From Adiantum capillus-veneris (Eukaryota; Streptophyta; Polypodiopsida; Polypodiales; Pteridaceae), in contig CM043944.1 in assembly GCA_014529385.2 (NCBI GenBank), positions 50,939,768 through 51,003,767 on the forward strand: DNA of 64,000 bases, read 5' to 3'. The stretch's first letter is position 1; each line of letters begins with the position of its first letter. The notes beneath the pieces are model-generated. The model saw only the letters and a program-made list of their open reading frames with translations. It was not told the origin of the DNA and ran no database searches. Shown here in pieces: positions 52,446-64,000 of the stretch. The translations under genes were made by a program, and so were the position numbers.

Positions 52446-55400
52446 ATGGCAACCTCATCAACTAACATGGAGGAAACGATTGCATGCTCGTGTACGCTTT
52501 GCAAGTATCAAATCCTGCACAAGCATAGGATATGTAATAAGCATGTGCACAAGTACGGAGAGTTTGCTAAAGAAACCGTACAGAATCTACGATACGACTC
52601 CTACGGAACGGACATTGATTTTCGCGACATAACACCTACATCTGAGAGACAGAGAAAAAGGATTATGCGTGAAGGTCCGACCAATCTAGAGCCAAGGATG
52701 GAAGGAGAGGAGGGCTTACAGATAGAAGACGACGGCATGGAGGAGATGCTGGATGCCTTCTTCTAGACAAGCGAGAAGAACGCTAATGAAGTAGCACCAG
52801 AAGACGTGCGCCTATCTCCTGAAGACATGTTGAGAAAGTTGGCACGTCAACCGATCTATGAAGGCGCCAAAATATATGTGCTTGGCACTTGTCTGTCGTT
52901 TTTGAATTTGCAGTTAGTGTACGGGTGGTCAGATGCAAGCGTCACTGCTTTGTTTAGGTACATAACTTACAAAAGAGATTTTTCGATTGCAACGGTGACG
53001 TGCTTGGGGAGCTTTTAATTTAATGTGGCTTAAAGAGCTTGTTTTTGCGGGAGCAACTTCTCCCGGCTGGCAATGAAATGCCCCCCTCCAGGCCAAACGC
53101 AAAGCGACTATTGACCTCCATTGCAAAGTTGATGCGGTGGCATTCTACGAATAGATCCACTGACGCAACATTTAGGGTGCCCGCTGATTGAAAGGCTTGG
53201 AGGCACATTGAAAATACCTGGACACATTTTAAGAGTGAACCACGTAATTTGCGTTTGGTCATGGCAATGGATGGAGTTAATCCATTTGGCTTGAGAAGCT
53301 CGTCATGGAGCACTTGGCCTGTGTGCCTTGTCAATTACAACCTCTTGCCGTGGCTTACTATCAAGAAGGGTCATTTGATATTAGGCTTGATTGTGCCTGG
53401 TAAGTTCAAGGCAAAAAACATGGATGTTTATCTAGCATCACTAGTTGACGAGCTCTAGGAGTTATGTCATGGGATTGACATAGCAGATGCGGTTAAACCA
53501 GCAGGACAACAGCATGCAAAGATCCATGGACTTCTTATGTGGACTATGCATGATTGGCCAGGATACGATGAAGCTTCTGGTAATGGTGGATGATTTACAA
53601 AATTCTCGCTATTCGCAAGCACTTTGTGTAGTACTAAATCATGCTTTAATATATGCAGGGCTTACAACTTCGGGATACAATGCATGTCCAATTTGTGGGC
53701 CGTCCTTGGATGTGCGCTATTTTGCCTCGCTTCGAAAGACAATTTATCAAGGCCACCATCGTTATCTTCCAGATGGCCATCACTTGCGCGAAGGTCAGCT
53801 TGGTCGCATCGAATGTCGTCCTATGCATGTACAAGAGTGGCGTAGCCGATGGGAGCAACATGAGGGGCAACCTGTTCCAGGAATGAAACGTTTGTCCATT
53901 CTCCATAGGTTGCCATACTGGGGTGATCTACTAATTAACCATTTGCTGGATCCGATGCATATATTCAAGAATGTGGGAGAGCTCCTCTGGAAGACAATCA
54001 TGGAAATGAAAGACAATCGAGCTTCACGAGATGGTTTGCAGTCAGTTGGAAAGATGCCAGAGCTATGGCCTTTCACCAATGTAGCAGGCCAAACAAAGCT
54101 TCCAAGAGCGCCAATATGGGTATTGCTAAAAGGCGAGGAACGACAAGTCAAAAGGGTGATTTCAGAGTTTAGGCCGCCAAACAGAATACATGTGATGTCT
54201 CAAGGCAAGAGGGTGATTTCAAAGTTTAGGCCGCCAAACAGGATGCATGCGATGTCTCAAGACAGCATTCACCCGTGACAATCAACTGTCAGGACTGAAA
54301 TCGCACAACTGGCATAAGTTCTTGCAATTTATTCTTCCAATTGCGATTAGGGGGTGTTTAACGGAGGAAGTGTGGTCTTGCATATACAAGATTTCAGAGC
54401 TAGTGTGGTGGATCTCTTCCAAGGAGATACGAGAGGAATCCATTGCACTCGCAAGGGCTAACTCCATCGAGGCAGTTTGCATGATTGAGAAGTATCTACC
54501 CACGAGTTGCCTAACTATCCAAATGCACTTGCTCGTCCATATAGTAGATGAGGTTGCAGTGGCAGGTACATTCCACAGCATTTGGATGTTCTTTCTAGAT
54601 CGGTTCATGAAAACACTTAAGGGTTTTGTTCACCAAAAAGCGCGTCCAAAGGGGAGCATGGCAGAAGGATGGCTGGTGCAAGAGTCTCTTGTCTTGACAA
54701 TTGAATTTCTATCCGTTTGTGACCCAGAAATTCCTCGACTATGGAGCGATGAGGAGGATGCAATATTGGTGGGAGAGGAGCCGCAAGGGCAAGGGGTGCC
54801 GAAGAAAATGGATGACACCATGCGAGAAAAGATCATGAAGTTCTCTATACTAAATTCAGAGCCGATGCAAAAATGGCTTGAAAGGTACGAAGAAGAGAAA
54901 CAGAGACGCAATAGGGAGCGACATGATTTCAGGCAAAGCCAAACGACTAGAGGCTTACCCTTGCCAGACTATCTCGCTCCTCTATTTGAATTCCCTACAA
55001 TGGCATGGTTGGACAAGACAGTGAGAGCAGCTCGACAGATCGAAGAACCCATATCGCCAGAAGAGGAGGGGCTGGCTGATGGATGTGGCTGGAGGTATCA
55101 TACATACATGGCATTGTGGTCGCATGGAAAGCATTTCAGAACACAACAAATTGACAGCAAAAGAAACACGTTTGACAATGGGGTAATGGTTAGTTTCATG
55201 CAAAAGAGCAGGGCCAGTGCCAGAGACACGAACGAGAGCACTAGCAACCTGGACTACTGTGGTCTGGTGACAGATATCTTGAAAGTCAGCTTCAGACAGT
55301 TTGAGATATTTTTGTTGGATGTGAAGTGGTTCAAGGTGATTACTTCTGGTCGCAATGCAACGGTATACAGAGTTGGAAACAAGCTTGTGCAGATAGATTC

Positions 55401-55827
55401 TAGAAAGGTTTGGACAGATGCGAGCGACACGTTTGCTCTCCTCGAACATTGCGAGCAAGTGGTCTTTGTCCCGGACCCTCGAGAGTGGATTGCGGTTCAG
55501 GTTGCTCCAAGAAATAAACAAGTATTTGAAGGGCAAGAGCTCCTGGAGGAAAGTCGGCCAGACGACGCAGATACTACTGTGACATTAGATGAGATGGACG
55601 AAGGTATGGAAGAGGAAGCTGACAGATATACGAGGGATGACGCAGGCGAGACAAATATGACACTTGTAGATGAAGATGCAATGGATGAAGACAATCTGGC
55701 AGAACGAGTTGGGGCAAAGTTATGTCTCCAGTTAGAGATAGACGATGATACGGTGCAAGATCTTATCGATGATGCCTCACTAGTCGAGGTCTGTAAGTGT
55801 TTGTGTGAAGACGTTGATTTAAAATAA
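52446..55827 (+). pseudogene. CACTA 2 TNP2-like transposase
   Basis: An N-terminal exon (52446-52766, MEETIACSCTLCKYQ) ends in a stop, with the same frame continuing as LSPEDMLRKLARQPIYEGAK. The TNP2 core at 53249-53900 has LRLVMAMDGVNPFG, WPVCLVNYNLLPW, GLIVPGKFKAKNMDVYL, LLMWTMHDWPG and ACPICG. Then LLINHLLDPMHIFKNVGEL, a 57-bp internal tandem duplication (54153-54266) with a frameshift, and a long open part 54247-55827 with LKSHNWHKFLQFILP, MHLLVHIVDEVAVAGT (DUF4218), LLDVKWFKVI and VWTDASDTFALLEHCEQV (DUF4216), and an acidic tail. Compared with CACTA 1, part of the region before the TNP2 core is missing. Confidence 0.88.
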
Positions 55828-55895
55828 AGCTCTTTCTTAATTTAAACAAAGGTGTTCTAATGCTTTCTTTTACTTTCTTTGTGCAGGACTTTAGT

Positions 55896-57017
55896 ATGGC
55901 AGACCAGTATCAAGATCCCGCTTCTATGAGTGCGGATGCATTTATGGACTTCATCACACGGATGACGCCCAATCAGATGGCAGATGTGTCTCAATATTGT
56001 GTAGCCAGAGGCACGGGTATCACGCCTCCGGGATTCACACCCGAGGGTCCGACGCCTATGGAGGGGATGCCTATGGGTATGACGCCTACGAGGTCTCCCA
56101 TCACAGCCGCTTTGACACCTAGGGGTATGGCAGAGGCGGGTACGTCATCATCTCCGCAGCACAGGCGCACTCACTGATCTTGGCGATCGTCAGGTGGAGG
56201 TGGTGGTTGATGTGGAGAAGGGTCCACCGATGCTTCGATCCCTCCTCGCTCACGACCCCCGTCCTACCCAGACACACCTCTCGACACACCTCTTAGCACA
56301 CCTCGGACACCTTGGGGGGCACATGATTCTAGTGCCTCCAAGGTCTATACTGTATGGGCAGATGGACAGGTTGACATGGATAGAGTCGGGACTGAGATGA
56401 GACAGCGGGTTTGCCAACTCGTGGAGCTGCAGTTTTCGACCACCATTATGACGCCTTGGCCTGATCAAGATCGCAGCAAAGTCAATTATATAGTGGAGAC
56501 CATCATGAGAGAGTATCAGCCTGCTCCGGGTTCAGAGGAGCTTCCGAGGAGGTGGATCACGAGTGTTGCATGGGACACCGTGAAACATCGTCAAGATGCA
56601 GCTCGTCGGGCTTTCAAGTAGGGCTCGCTGAAGCCTTCGGGCATCTCACACGAAATGTGACAACAGATCAGAGAGGATGTGCAGACAGCGGACACGCGGT
56701 TCAAACAGCAGCGTCAGGCCGCGGAGGTACGACGGAGGACCAAAGACACATGTCATCTTGGTAACGGAGGCTTCAACACCTTTCGCTATGAGTTTGTGAG
56801 TTTCCAATCCAATCCTAGAGCTATGGCGTTTTTTTTAAAACGCGATGAATCGTGTATTCTTAATTACTTTGGTTTTTGTATAAACGCAGAATCTTGCAAT
56901 GCATCGAGCCCCAACATGCCAGAGGAGACAGATGGATATTGGAGAGGCATTTATGAAGTATTGAATGATCTTGCTGCCTGTAGGCTGGGAGGCCTTAGAG
57001 TTTCATTGATTGATTGA
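55896..57017 (+). pseudogene. CACTA 2 second ORF
   Basis: After a TTTGTGCAG acceptor at 55886 the ATG at 55896 opens a frame with MADQYQDPASMSADAFMDF, a TP/GM-rich stretch (PPGFTPEGPTP), and a stop at 56175. Another frame (56376-56621) has RQRVCQLVELQFSTTIMTPW and IVETIMREYQPAPGSEELP, matching in position the FRHYILNNW...VITILHDEFPVP part of the CACTA 1 second ORF. Later pieces (56679-57017) are weak. It probably encoded the subterminal-repeat binding protein and is now broken by frameshifts. Confidence 0.65.
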
Positions 57018-57154
57018 GGTGAGACGTTAATATGTGTGAGTTGACTTAACTAATTAAGTATATGTGAAGTAATATCATACTAATTCTGTGACTTGTGCAG
57101 GTTGTGACGCGGAGTCATCAGTGGATGTCTATATATGTTTTGTGAGACACAGAC

Positions 57155-57345
57155 ATGGTTATGGTATGTGTTTCTTTCTTGTATAGACATGGTTATGATT
57201 ATTATTTATTGTTTATGGACGTTATGGTTATGGTTATTGTTTTGTTTATGGTTATTGTTATGGTTTTGATCAATATGGTTATGGTTATGGTTTTGCACAA
57301 AGTTCGTTATGGTTATGGTTTTAATTTGGTTATGGTTTTGCACAA
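57155..57345. repeat. Degenerate GTTATG hexamer repeat
   Basis: Irregular tandem copies of ATGGTT(ATGGTTAT)n in the 3' part of CACTA 2. Open frames in it are artefacts. Confidence 0.85.
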
Positions 57346-57518
57346 ATGTTGTTTCATTTCTTCCATCAAGTTGTGACTTAAATCTCATGTGAGATCATAC
57401 ATGGATATCATGTAGGAGACGTATACGTATGGTTTTTTTTGAAAATTTTATGTTAAAACAAAGAGAACTCTGTCGAAATTTCTACGGGAGCACGGTTGAT
57501 TTTGGTGCTCCTCGCTTT

Positions 57519-57602
57519 CTTGGGCAAAGGACAGGCAGTTTGGCTGTGACTGTGTCCATCTTTTGACTGGGCACAGGCCAGGCTGCCTGTCCTCTGCCCA
57601 AG
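57519..57602. repeat. 84-nt hairpin near the right end of CACTA 2
   Basis: CTTGGGCAAAGGACAGGCAG pairs with CTGCCTGTCCTCTGCCCAAG with a single G-T position; the inner part (TGGCTGTG / CACAGGCCA) pairs further. Confidence 0.9.
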
Positions 57603-57604
57603 AT

Positions 57605-57794
57605 TTTTTTTTTCTGATATGGTCGTTGAAATATGCGTCGATAGAGGTGTCGAAATACGCATCGAAAACAAAGCCTTTCGACACAAATATCGACGCGTAT
57701 TTCGACGGTATCACAGGGACGAAGATTTCAATGTTGTTTTCGACGTCTCGCATCGAAATCTGCGTCGAAGGCACCTGTTTTTGTTGTAGTGTCT
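57605..57794. repeat. Right subterminal repeats and terminus of CACTA 2
   Basis: Nine or so copies of TTCGACG / CGTCGAAA or one-base variants in both orientations, then GTTGTAGTG. Confidence 0.82.
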
Positions 57795-58200
57795 AGCTAT
57801 GGCAAGCTTTTGTGAAATCATACAAGAGAGCAGAGTGATCGTCCACATGATTGGAGGCAAACAAGCCTTAGAGGACTGGTCTAGAACAATACATACCATG
57901 ATGATATCTTGTAATAAGTAAAGCCTAGGAAGAGTTATGGTTTCTCTGTCAAGTAGAAAACTTGTACTTCTTTGACCCTCAAGGCTCGGTATGAGCTCGA
58001 GGTTGGTGTATATTTCTGATGTTCTTAATACTATCCACTCACAATTGTGAGTTTTGCAAAAAAAAAAAAACCTCAAGCGTCCAACCTCCATGATAAATCA
58101 TCTCCATGTCTTTTTGTTATAACTTGTAAGTTATGTGTGAGCATTGAATACCCAAAGTTCCAATTTTTCAAACATTTTAATGAGTCTCTGTATATGTATG

Positions 58201-58256
<56 letters not shown>

Positions 58257-59520
58257 ATATATATAATATACACACACATATACAATTCCCTCTCATGTTT
58301 GCAAGAGGCGGCTTAGGCTGGGTTCACAAAGGCCGACGGAAGAACATACAAAAGGGGCGTCCAGTCTGTGTGGCGTGCGAAAAGTGAGCTATCTTCCGGG
58401 CCCAGCATCTACATCCATCACCCACTCTATGCCCGTCTTGTTGTTTGTGTACTTTCCTGCCGCCGCTGCCTCGTAATCCAAGCTCACAGACCTTGCATGA
58501 TTATTTCACAATAATCCCAAGAGCCTGGTGCATCACGCACCAGACACAAAATGCAACAACTGCATATCACCAACCAAAGAAAACATACAAGCTCGTGCTC
58601 TATACCGTAGCCATGAGTAGTTATGGCACCTGCCTTCACTAGGCCCTATCCCGTGGCCTCCATTAATGAGCCCACTTTCAACTCCTCCTGCCTTGCACAC
58701 AGTGTAGAGCACGTCTCTCCAAGGAATTTACACCATGTGTTGCCAATCCATGCAACGATAATCGACAACTCAAAACATGAACCTTTGTCCAGTCTTAGGC
58801 CAAAAATTAATTAATTTTTAAATTTTCTTTCATGGTTTGGCCAGAGGAGAGGGAAATGAAAGTTGCACATGGGAAAGAGTCTCATGGAGTTGGGAAAACT
58901 AGGAGAGGTTCACATAAAATAAAAATGAAAGGCTCAAAAAGTTGCAACTTGCAACCCAAATCTCAAATCTCTTTCTTGAAGACATAAAACTGGAAGAAAA
59001 AGAGAAAGCTTAAAGTTGAAGAATAAAGAATTAATTATTTTATTTTATTTCATGCTCTGGAGCACGGAGGGGAAAGATATTTTACTATGCATTGTAAAAT
59101 GTGAACCTCTCCTATTTTCCCCGATTCCATGACAAGGACCCTCTTTCCCATGTTTTCCCATGTGCAACTTTTTTTTTGTTTTTGAGGAAAGTAACATTTT
59201 TAAACTACTGAGATAGAGAAACAAGTGAAAAATGTGGTCGAAAGTATAAAAAAGCTGGGCCAGACTAATAGTGTGGCAATTCTAAGCATTCATCTACCAA
59301 GGATCCCGCCTTGGCCCCCCCCCCTCTCTTCTCCTTCCCTTTTTTGTCCATTAAGGGTAAGTTTTCACTTATCAATGCTTGGTGCAATTGTGCATACAAC
59401 TTTGTTTCCATATCTTCAAAGTGGTGCTCTTCTGAATTTGGATGTACTTTTGCATGTACGCGTATCTTGATGCATGAGTCTGTTATTTTATACTAATACA
59501 CAGGTGTCGCCTCCAATGGT

Positions 59521-59577
<57 letters not shown>

Positions 59578-60363
59578 TGACTGTTGAGCACTCGAAGACC
59601 TCCTCCTACAGCGGCAGTCCAACGTTCTCTCCCTCTAGGTCACTTTCTTGCATACTGGGCCAACCCTTGCCATCCTCACAATATTGCTCGTCGTCCGCAC
59701 TCCTTGATCATCTGTGTTTGTCGGTCTTTTTGCAATCCTGTACGTGAGAGCCATGCCCCAGTGGGGGGGGGCGAGCTATAGGCGAGGGTTTGTAGGAGGC
59801 GGCAAAGCAGAGATAATGTGTGCGTAGGTTGGCTAGGCATGTGTGCAAGCTACATAACCTACATGAAGAGTGTGTGGGAGAGAGTAACATATAAGAAGTT
59901 GTGACGAGGAGTCCATCATGAGATTAGAGAGCCATCTGCCAAGGAATCATTCGGTGAGAAAGGGCATAAGAGGGCAACCATTACCATTCCTACCCAGAGA
60001 GAGGGAAGAGCACTTGCACGCAAAAACTCGCTACTCTTTACAAGCTGCATTCCTCATGCATGTCCCTTCTCCACTAGCTTCCTTTCAGTAGCTGTTTTTG
60101 AAGGCAACTATAGAGCCACTTGGAGAGCTCAGAGCCCCTCCTACGATGAGTTTGAAACTGTGATAATTTGCACGCGAGCGTCTAGAGGAAGGAGAGAGAC
60201 ACGGGACAAAGTGCCTTCCCTGGATTACTGTGTATCCTAGCAAGCAGAAACTAATAACCTTGCAAGTCTCGTTTCCATCATTGTTTACTTTGAGGGGAGT
60301 AAGGGGTGGAGGAGCAACATTGCAACAGGGGGGGTGAGGTGCACCTGAGGAGATGGCTTTAAG

Positions 60364-60450
<87 letters not shown>

Positions 60451-61607
60451 CCAAACAGTTTGGTTCGAGAAATATAGACACGGGACTCAACAGTGCAATG
60501 TAAGGCCTGTTGGGAATCGAGATCCTGCTAGGCATGGTAGAAATCAAACAACACGACAGGCTCATAGAAGTTTGGTGCATGACATCATTTTAACGATTGC
60601 CTTGAATACATACTACCTCTGCAGGCCATCATTAAAATTTCAATTTTAAAATTCAACCAACGCCAGCCAAAAGACATTCATTTCAAAGATTTAGACTAAA
60701 AAATGAACCAACTCTTTTTCATTAGCAATAAAACTCAAGACATGTCTATCATAAGATTTACACACTCGTCATTTAAATGAGTGTCCACTATGTTATTTCA
60801 ACCCAATCAACATTTTTTACCTATAAAAAAATGATTGAAAATACAGCTCAATCTTTTTTCTATTTTAGGCAGCAAAAAGAGAAGGCGTCTCTATAGCAGG
60901 CCAAAAAGTACAAGTATATTTTAGGCGATAAAAAGAGACGATAAAAAGAGACGGCAACTCTATAGCCTTTGCTCTTTGGGCATACCAAAAAGTACAAGTA
61001 CGAGTACCTATAAGATCCTAAGAGTGGGGATGGGTAAGCCCTTACAAAAGGTATTAAGACTTTATTAAGTCTGTCCCACGTGAATAAAGTCCGTCCCACG
61101 TGGAGCTTTCTTCTCGAAAGCATGAAAGAAAATGAATAAATTCTTCAGCTTTTCAGCTTTCTCTTTTCCTTCCAATTTTATGTCTTTAACAAAGAGATTT
61201 GGGTTGCATACTTTATAGCGTCCTTGTTGTTCCTTCTTTTTGCTTGAGTGAAAAACTCTACGCGCACTTCCTCCCTCCCTCTTAGGGTGCGCACATGCAC
61301 ACCTCAAGGCTCTCGAGGGTTCAAAAAGTGCACAAGACCCACCTCAAGCCCATGATACCCTTGTAAGATTCCTATTGTTGCACCATTGGCTCTATTAGGA
61401 TGTCACTCTCCCCTTCATTGCCATTTGTAACCGACGAGCACCGTTTGTAAAGCGGGAATGTTTATGATTGATTGAAAGGTTCTGGCACGTTGAAAAGGCT
61501 CCTGGCGAGCTCATAAATGGTGTAGATTGCTTTGCATGTGCGCAAGAGGCCGATTTGAGGCTTGCAGTTCTCTCCTCATCGTTGTTCTGTCGGGTTTGCT
61601 GCATGTG

Positions 61608-61650
<43 letters not shown>

Positions 61651-63340
61651 CCTAGACTCTAGCCAAGAGCAACTCCTTTTCATGGATTTTTAAAGAGAAA
61701 ATATTTAAATTTATAGCTAATTTTATCAAATTTACATTGTTTTTCTAGAAATCTAAGTAAGATACTTCCTTTTTGGCTTGCCCCCAAGAGGTGAGGCCTT
61801 AGGGATGCCTCCCCTTTTTGGTAATGAAAAAGGGGAGGTTATTTTTGAAAAATGCATGATTCTTTTATTGATTGGTGGAGACACAAGATACTCATTACAA
61901 AGATAAGCATATATATTCATATGGCCACTAATCATGGAGAGGAGACTCAACAATCATTACACTAGCTTTTGGCTTGACCAAAATTTCTGCCTTTGAAGCT
62001 AAGAAAATAGGTCATTAGTCCATGTACTTAGTGACATTTATCTAAGAAAATAGGTGATTAATCCATGTACTTAGTGACATTTATCTATACTCTCTATAAT
62101 GCAGCATAAAATTTTCAAGCTCAAAGAGTCCCTTCACATGTCGCATGCTGGAACCTGCCTTGGTGTGGACTTTTCTGCTTTAAAAAACAAGTGATATAAT
62201 CATGAGGCCTGCAATTTCAAGGTAGTAACTAGAGAGTTCTAAGATATTTTTAACCGTTGGTATTTTGTACTGATTAACAGGAAAAAGGTCGAGTTAATGT
62301 CCATCTTTGTTGCTAGAACTTTGATCTTTTTAGCAATACAAATAAAAATGTTCATGTATAGTTTATATAGATTATAGACAAGAATGATGCACTGATAGTT
62401 ACTTCGTAGACATTGTCTGCATATCAATCACGATAATTACTAATATTCACACTATTTGTAGTTTCTCCTTGTTCAATCACACTCATTTATGGTGAAGATT
62501 TGCTAGCAAAGGTTTCATCTTGAGAAGCACCCTCGTTGTTTACTCCTTCAAGAGTTGAAAGAGACAATCGTTCTAAAAACAAAAAGATGCATGTAAAAAG
62601 TAACGTTTGCATGGAATGGACAAGACGATCAAACAAGTTACTAATTGGACATCAATTTATTTTAAAAATAACCATTGAGTAATATAAGATTCATAAAGGT
62701 AAAGTTCGAAGCTTGAGCACTAACATGAGTTAAAACGTTGAGAATATGGCTCTCAAAAAGTAGGCATAGAGTAGGGGTGAAGCTGGCACCGCGTACAAGG
62801 TTATGGAGGACCAACTAGCCACATGAGATCTACCTCACTATCAACATTAACAGATGCATCAGATTCTTATCACCAACCTTGTGCACACACGGCCTCATGC
62901 ATCTACATGATATGTGCACAAACATCCATGCTACTGCTTATTTCTCAACAGATCTCATTTGAGCCCTTCATGCATGATAATCAAGCAGTCCACAACCCAT
63001 AGTAAGCATCACCCAAGATGTAAATCCAACACATCAAGCAAGAGTTGTCTATCGACCAGCTTCAATGGTAGAACTCTAGCCACTAGCATCATCTCTGGCC
63101 ATAATTTTCCTCAACTTGATCCTCTCGCGGTCTACCCAACCCAAGCTAATCATGCTCTAGTATTGGGTAGCTCAAGCTTGCTCTCATCATTAAAAGTAAC
63201 CATCATCCTCTGCTTTAGCATATAGTCATAATCGACAAAATGGGTGTCCTGTATCAACATTAGCATATTCAGCTTAGAGAGAGAGAGAGAGAGAGAGAGA
63301 GGTTTGAGAGATCTATCATCGATAGAAAGGGAAACAAGGA
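57795..63340. other. Intergenic, no gene recognised
   Basis: Microsatellites: TA at 58207-58268, CT at 59523-59573, CT then AC at 60367-60449, CT at 61605-61645, GA at 63277-63301. A 43-bp exact-type tandem repeat is at 61999-62084. Two CACGTG boxes 21 bp apart lie in a CCGTCCCACGTG-type duplication at about 61074-61100. No coding frame belongs to a family I recognise. Confidence 0.55.
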
Positions 63341-64000
63341 ATGTGGAGCAATGGTGAATAAACTTTTTTTAAAAAAAATTCCCCTTGGTAAATTAAAGGA
63401 AAGGAATTTTGTACAAATGAAAAACGGTTTTCTATACTCCAAAAGTAAGGTGAGGGCAAGGGGAAAAGGCCAAATTCTGCCCCAAAAGCATGGGTGCGAG
63501 ATAGCCGTCAAAGTACATGGGTTCGCCTTGCATGGCCTGCACTTTTCGAGAAAAATGTGTTTCAGCTTAATATTGTGCCGTTCTTAATTTCAAAAATGTC
63601 GATTGAGGGCAAGGGAAAAAGGAGACATTCCTCCTTGAAATAAAGAAAAATAGTGTAAAAATTCAAAAAAATAAACATATTTCTTAGAATTTTATATGTT
63701 TTAGAAACGGTTTTTACACCCTAATGTCCAAACTTTCAAACTTCACAACAACCTATTTCCCAAAGTTTTTGCAAAAATACCAGTTGAGGGCAAGGGGAAA
63801 AGGAGAAATTCCACCCCGAAATAGAGGAAAATAGTGTAGAAATTTTAAAAAAAAACTTATTTTAAAAAAAAAATCCCCTTGGAAAATTAACGGAAAGGAA
63901 TTTTGTTCGTTTTTCAAACGGTTTTTACACCCTAATGTCCAAACTTTCAACTTTCAAAACATGTTTCCCAAAGTTTCACCTTGGCAATAAAGAAATGTTG
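63340..64000. repeat. Tandem repeat, period about 181 bp, running off the window end
   Basis: GAGGGCAAGGGGAAAAGG recurs at 63452, 63605 and 63786. AAACGGTTTTTACACCCTAA with TGTCCAAACTTTCAA recurs near 63707 and 63918, and CCCCTTGG(T/A)AAATTAA at 63381 and 63876. Spacings are 153-ish for the first diverged unit and 181 for the second pair. It continues beyond 64000. Confidence 0.8.

Larger units (their letters stand above)
52446..57794 (+). mobile_element. CACTA transposon 2, right end defined, left end not found
   Basis: It is coded on the plus strand by a TNP2-like transposase and a second ORF in the same order as CACTA 1. The right end reads TTTTTGTTGTAGTG (57781-57794), complement of CACTACAACAAAAA, preceded by many TTTCGACG / CGTCGAAA motifs. 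The subterminal motif differs from that of CACTA 1, so the two belong to different subfamilies. No matching CACTACAAC terminus was seen on the left; the start given is the first coding position. Confidence 0.78.

Noticed and set aside
53646-53906. Frames on both strands overlapping the TNP2 core of CACTA 2
   Set aside because: Shadows of the transposase frame, which carries the recognised motifs.

Overview
The window is nuclear DNA from a land plant. The evidence is a 13-exon family-1 beta-glucosidase-like gene with plant intron positions, Ty1/copia, Ty3/gypsy, LINE, CACTA and Helitron remnants, many decayed pentatricopeptide-repeat (PPR) gene copies, and very many GA/CT, GT/CA and AT microsatellites. 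The PPR copies (motifs such as DVVSWNA, LKACGI, MYAKCG-like) and the general mix remind me of fern genomes. That placement is inference from memory of family styles and is of low to moderate confidence.

Layout. 1-1.5 kb: 3' end and LTR of a copia element. 2.6-3.5 kb: gypsy-type gag remnant (minus). 4.4-5.5 kb: a decayed tandem repeat of about 285 bp carrying a 20-bp palindrome. 8.1-8.6 kb: PPR pseudogene (minus). 10.3-13.9 kb: degenerate LINE (minus). 15.8-16.3 kb: PPR pseudogene (plus). 16.4-18.7 kb: second gypsy-like gag and a primer binding site (minus). 19.2-22.9 kb: nothing recognisable. 22.98-29.38 kb (minus): the one apparently intact host gene, a GH1 protein of 515 residues. 29.5-34.7 kb: a decayed copia element inserted just upstream of its start codon. 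34.7-35.5 kb: Helitron-like fragment. 35.6-36.6 kb: a 528-bp tandem duplication. 36.8-37.9 kb: PPR-derived unit. 37.9-46.5 kb: a CACTA element (minus) carrying a nested solo LTR, two tandem copies of a captured heavy-metal-binding (HMA) exon and a large inverted repeat. 46.5-50.2 kb: more PPR-derived repeat. 50.2-51.6 kb: truncated second LINE (minus). 52.4-57.8 kb: a second, different CACTA element (plus). 57.8-63.3 kb: no genes recognised. 63.35 kb to the end: start of a tandem repeat of about 181 bp.

The most notable feature is the GH1 gene. Thirteen exons join through canonical splice sites into one open frame, and the fold-level motifs are kept, but most catalytic and sugar-binding positions are replaced. 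The nucleophile motif TENG reads TALG, HW of the glycone site reads EQ, the N-terminal Gln reads Lys, NYY reads NAV, and W of FEW reads T. Only the acid/base Glu (TFDEG) and the glycone-site Glu (FE) remain. It is best read as a GH1 pseudoenzyme or a gene at an early stage of loss. The second is the CACTA element that has captured and duplicated a HIPP-type HMA exon.

No rRNA gene, functional tRNA gene, CRISPR array or bacterial-type operon is present. Most other open frames are translations of microsatellites or of transposon antisense strands and are left out.
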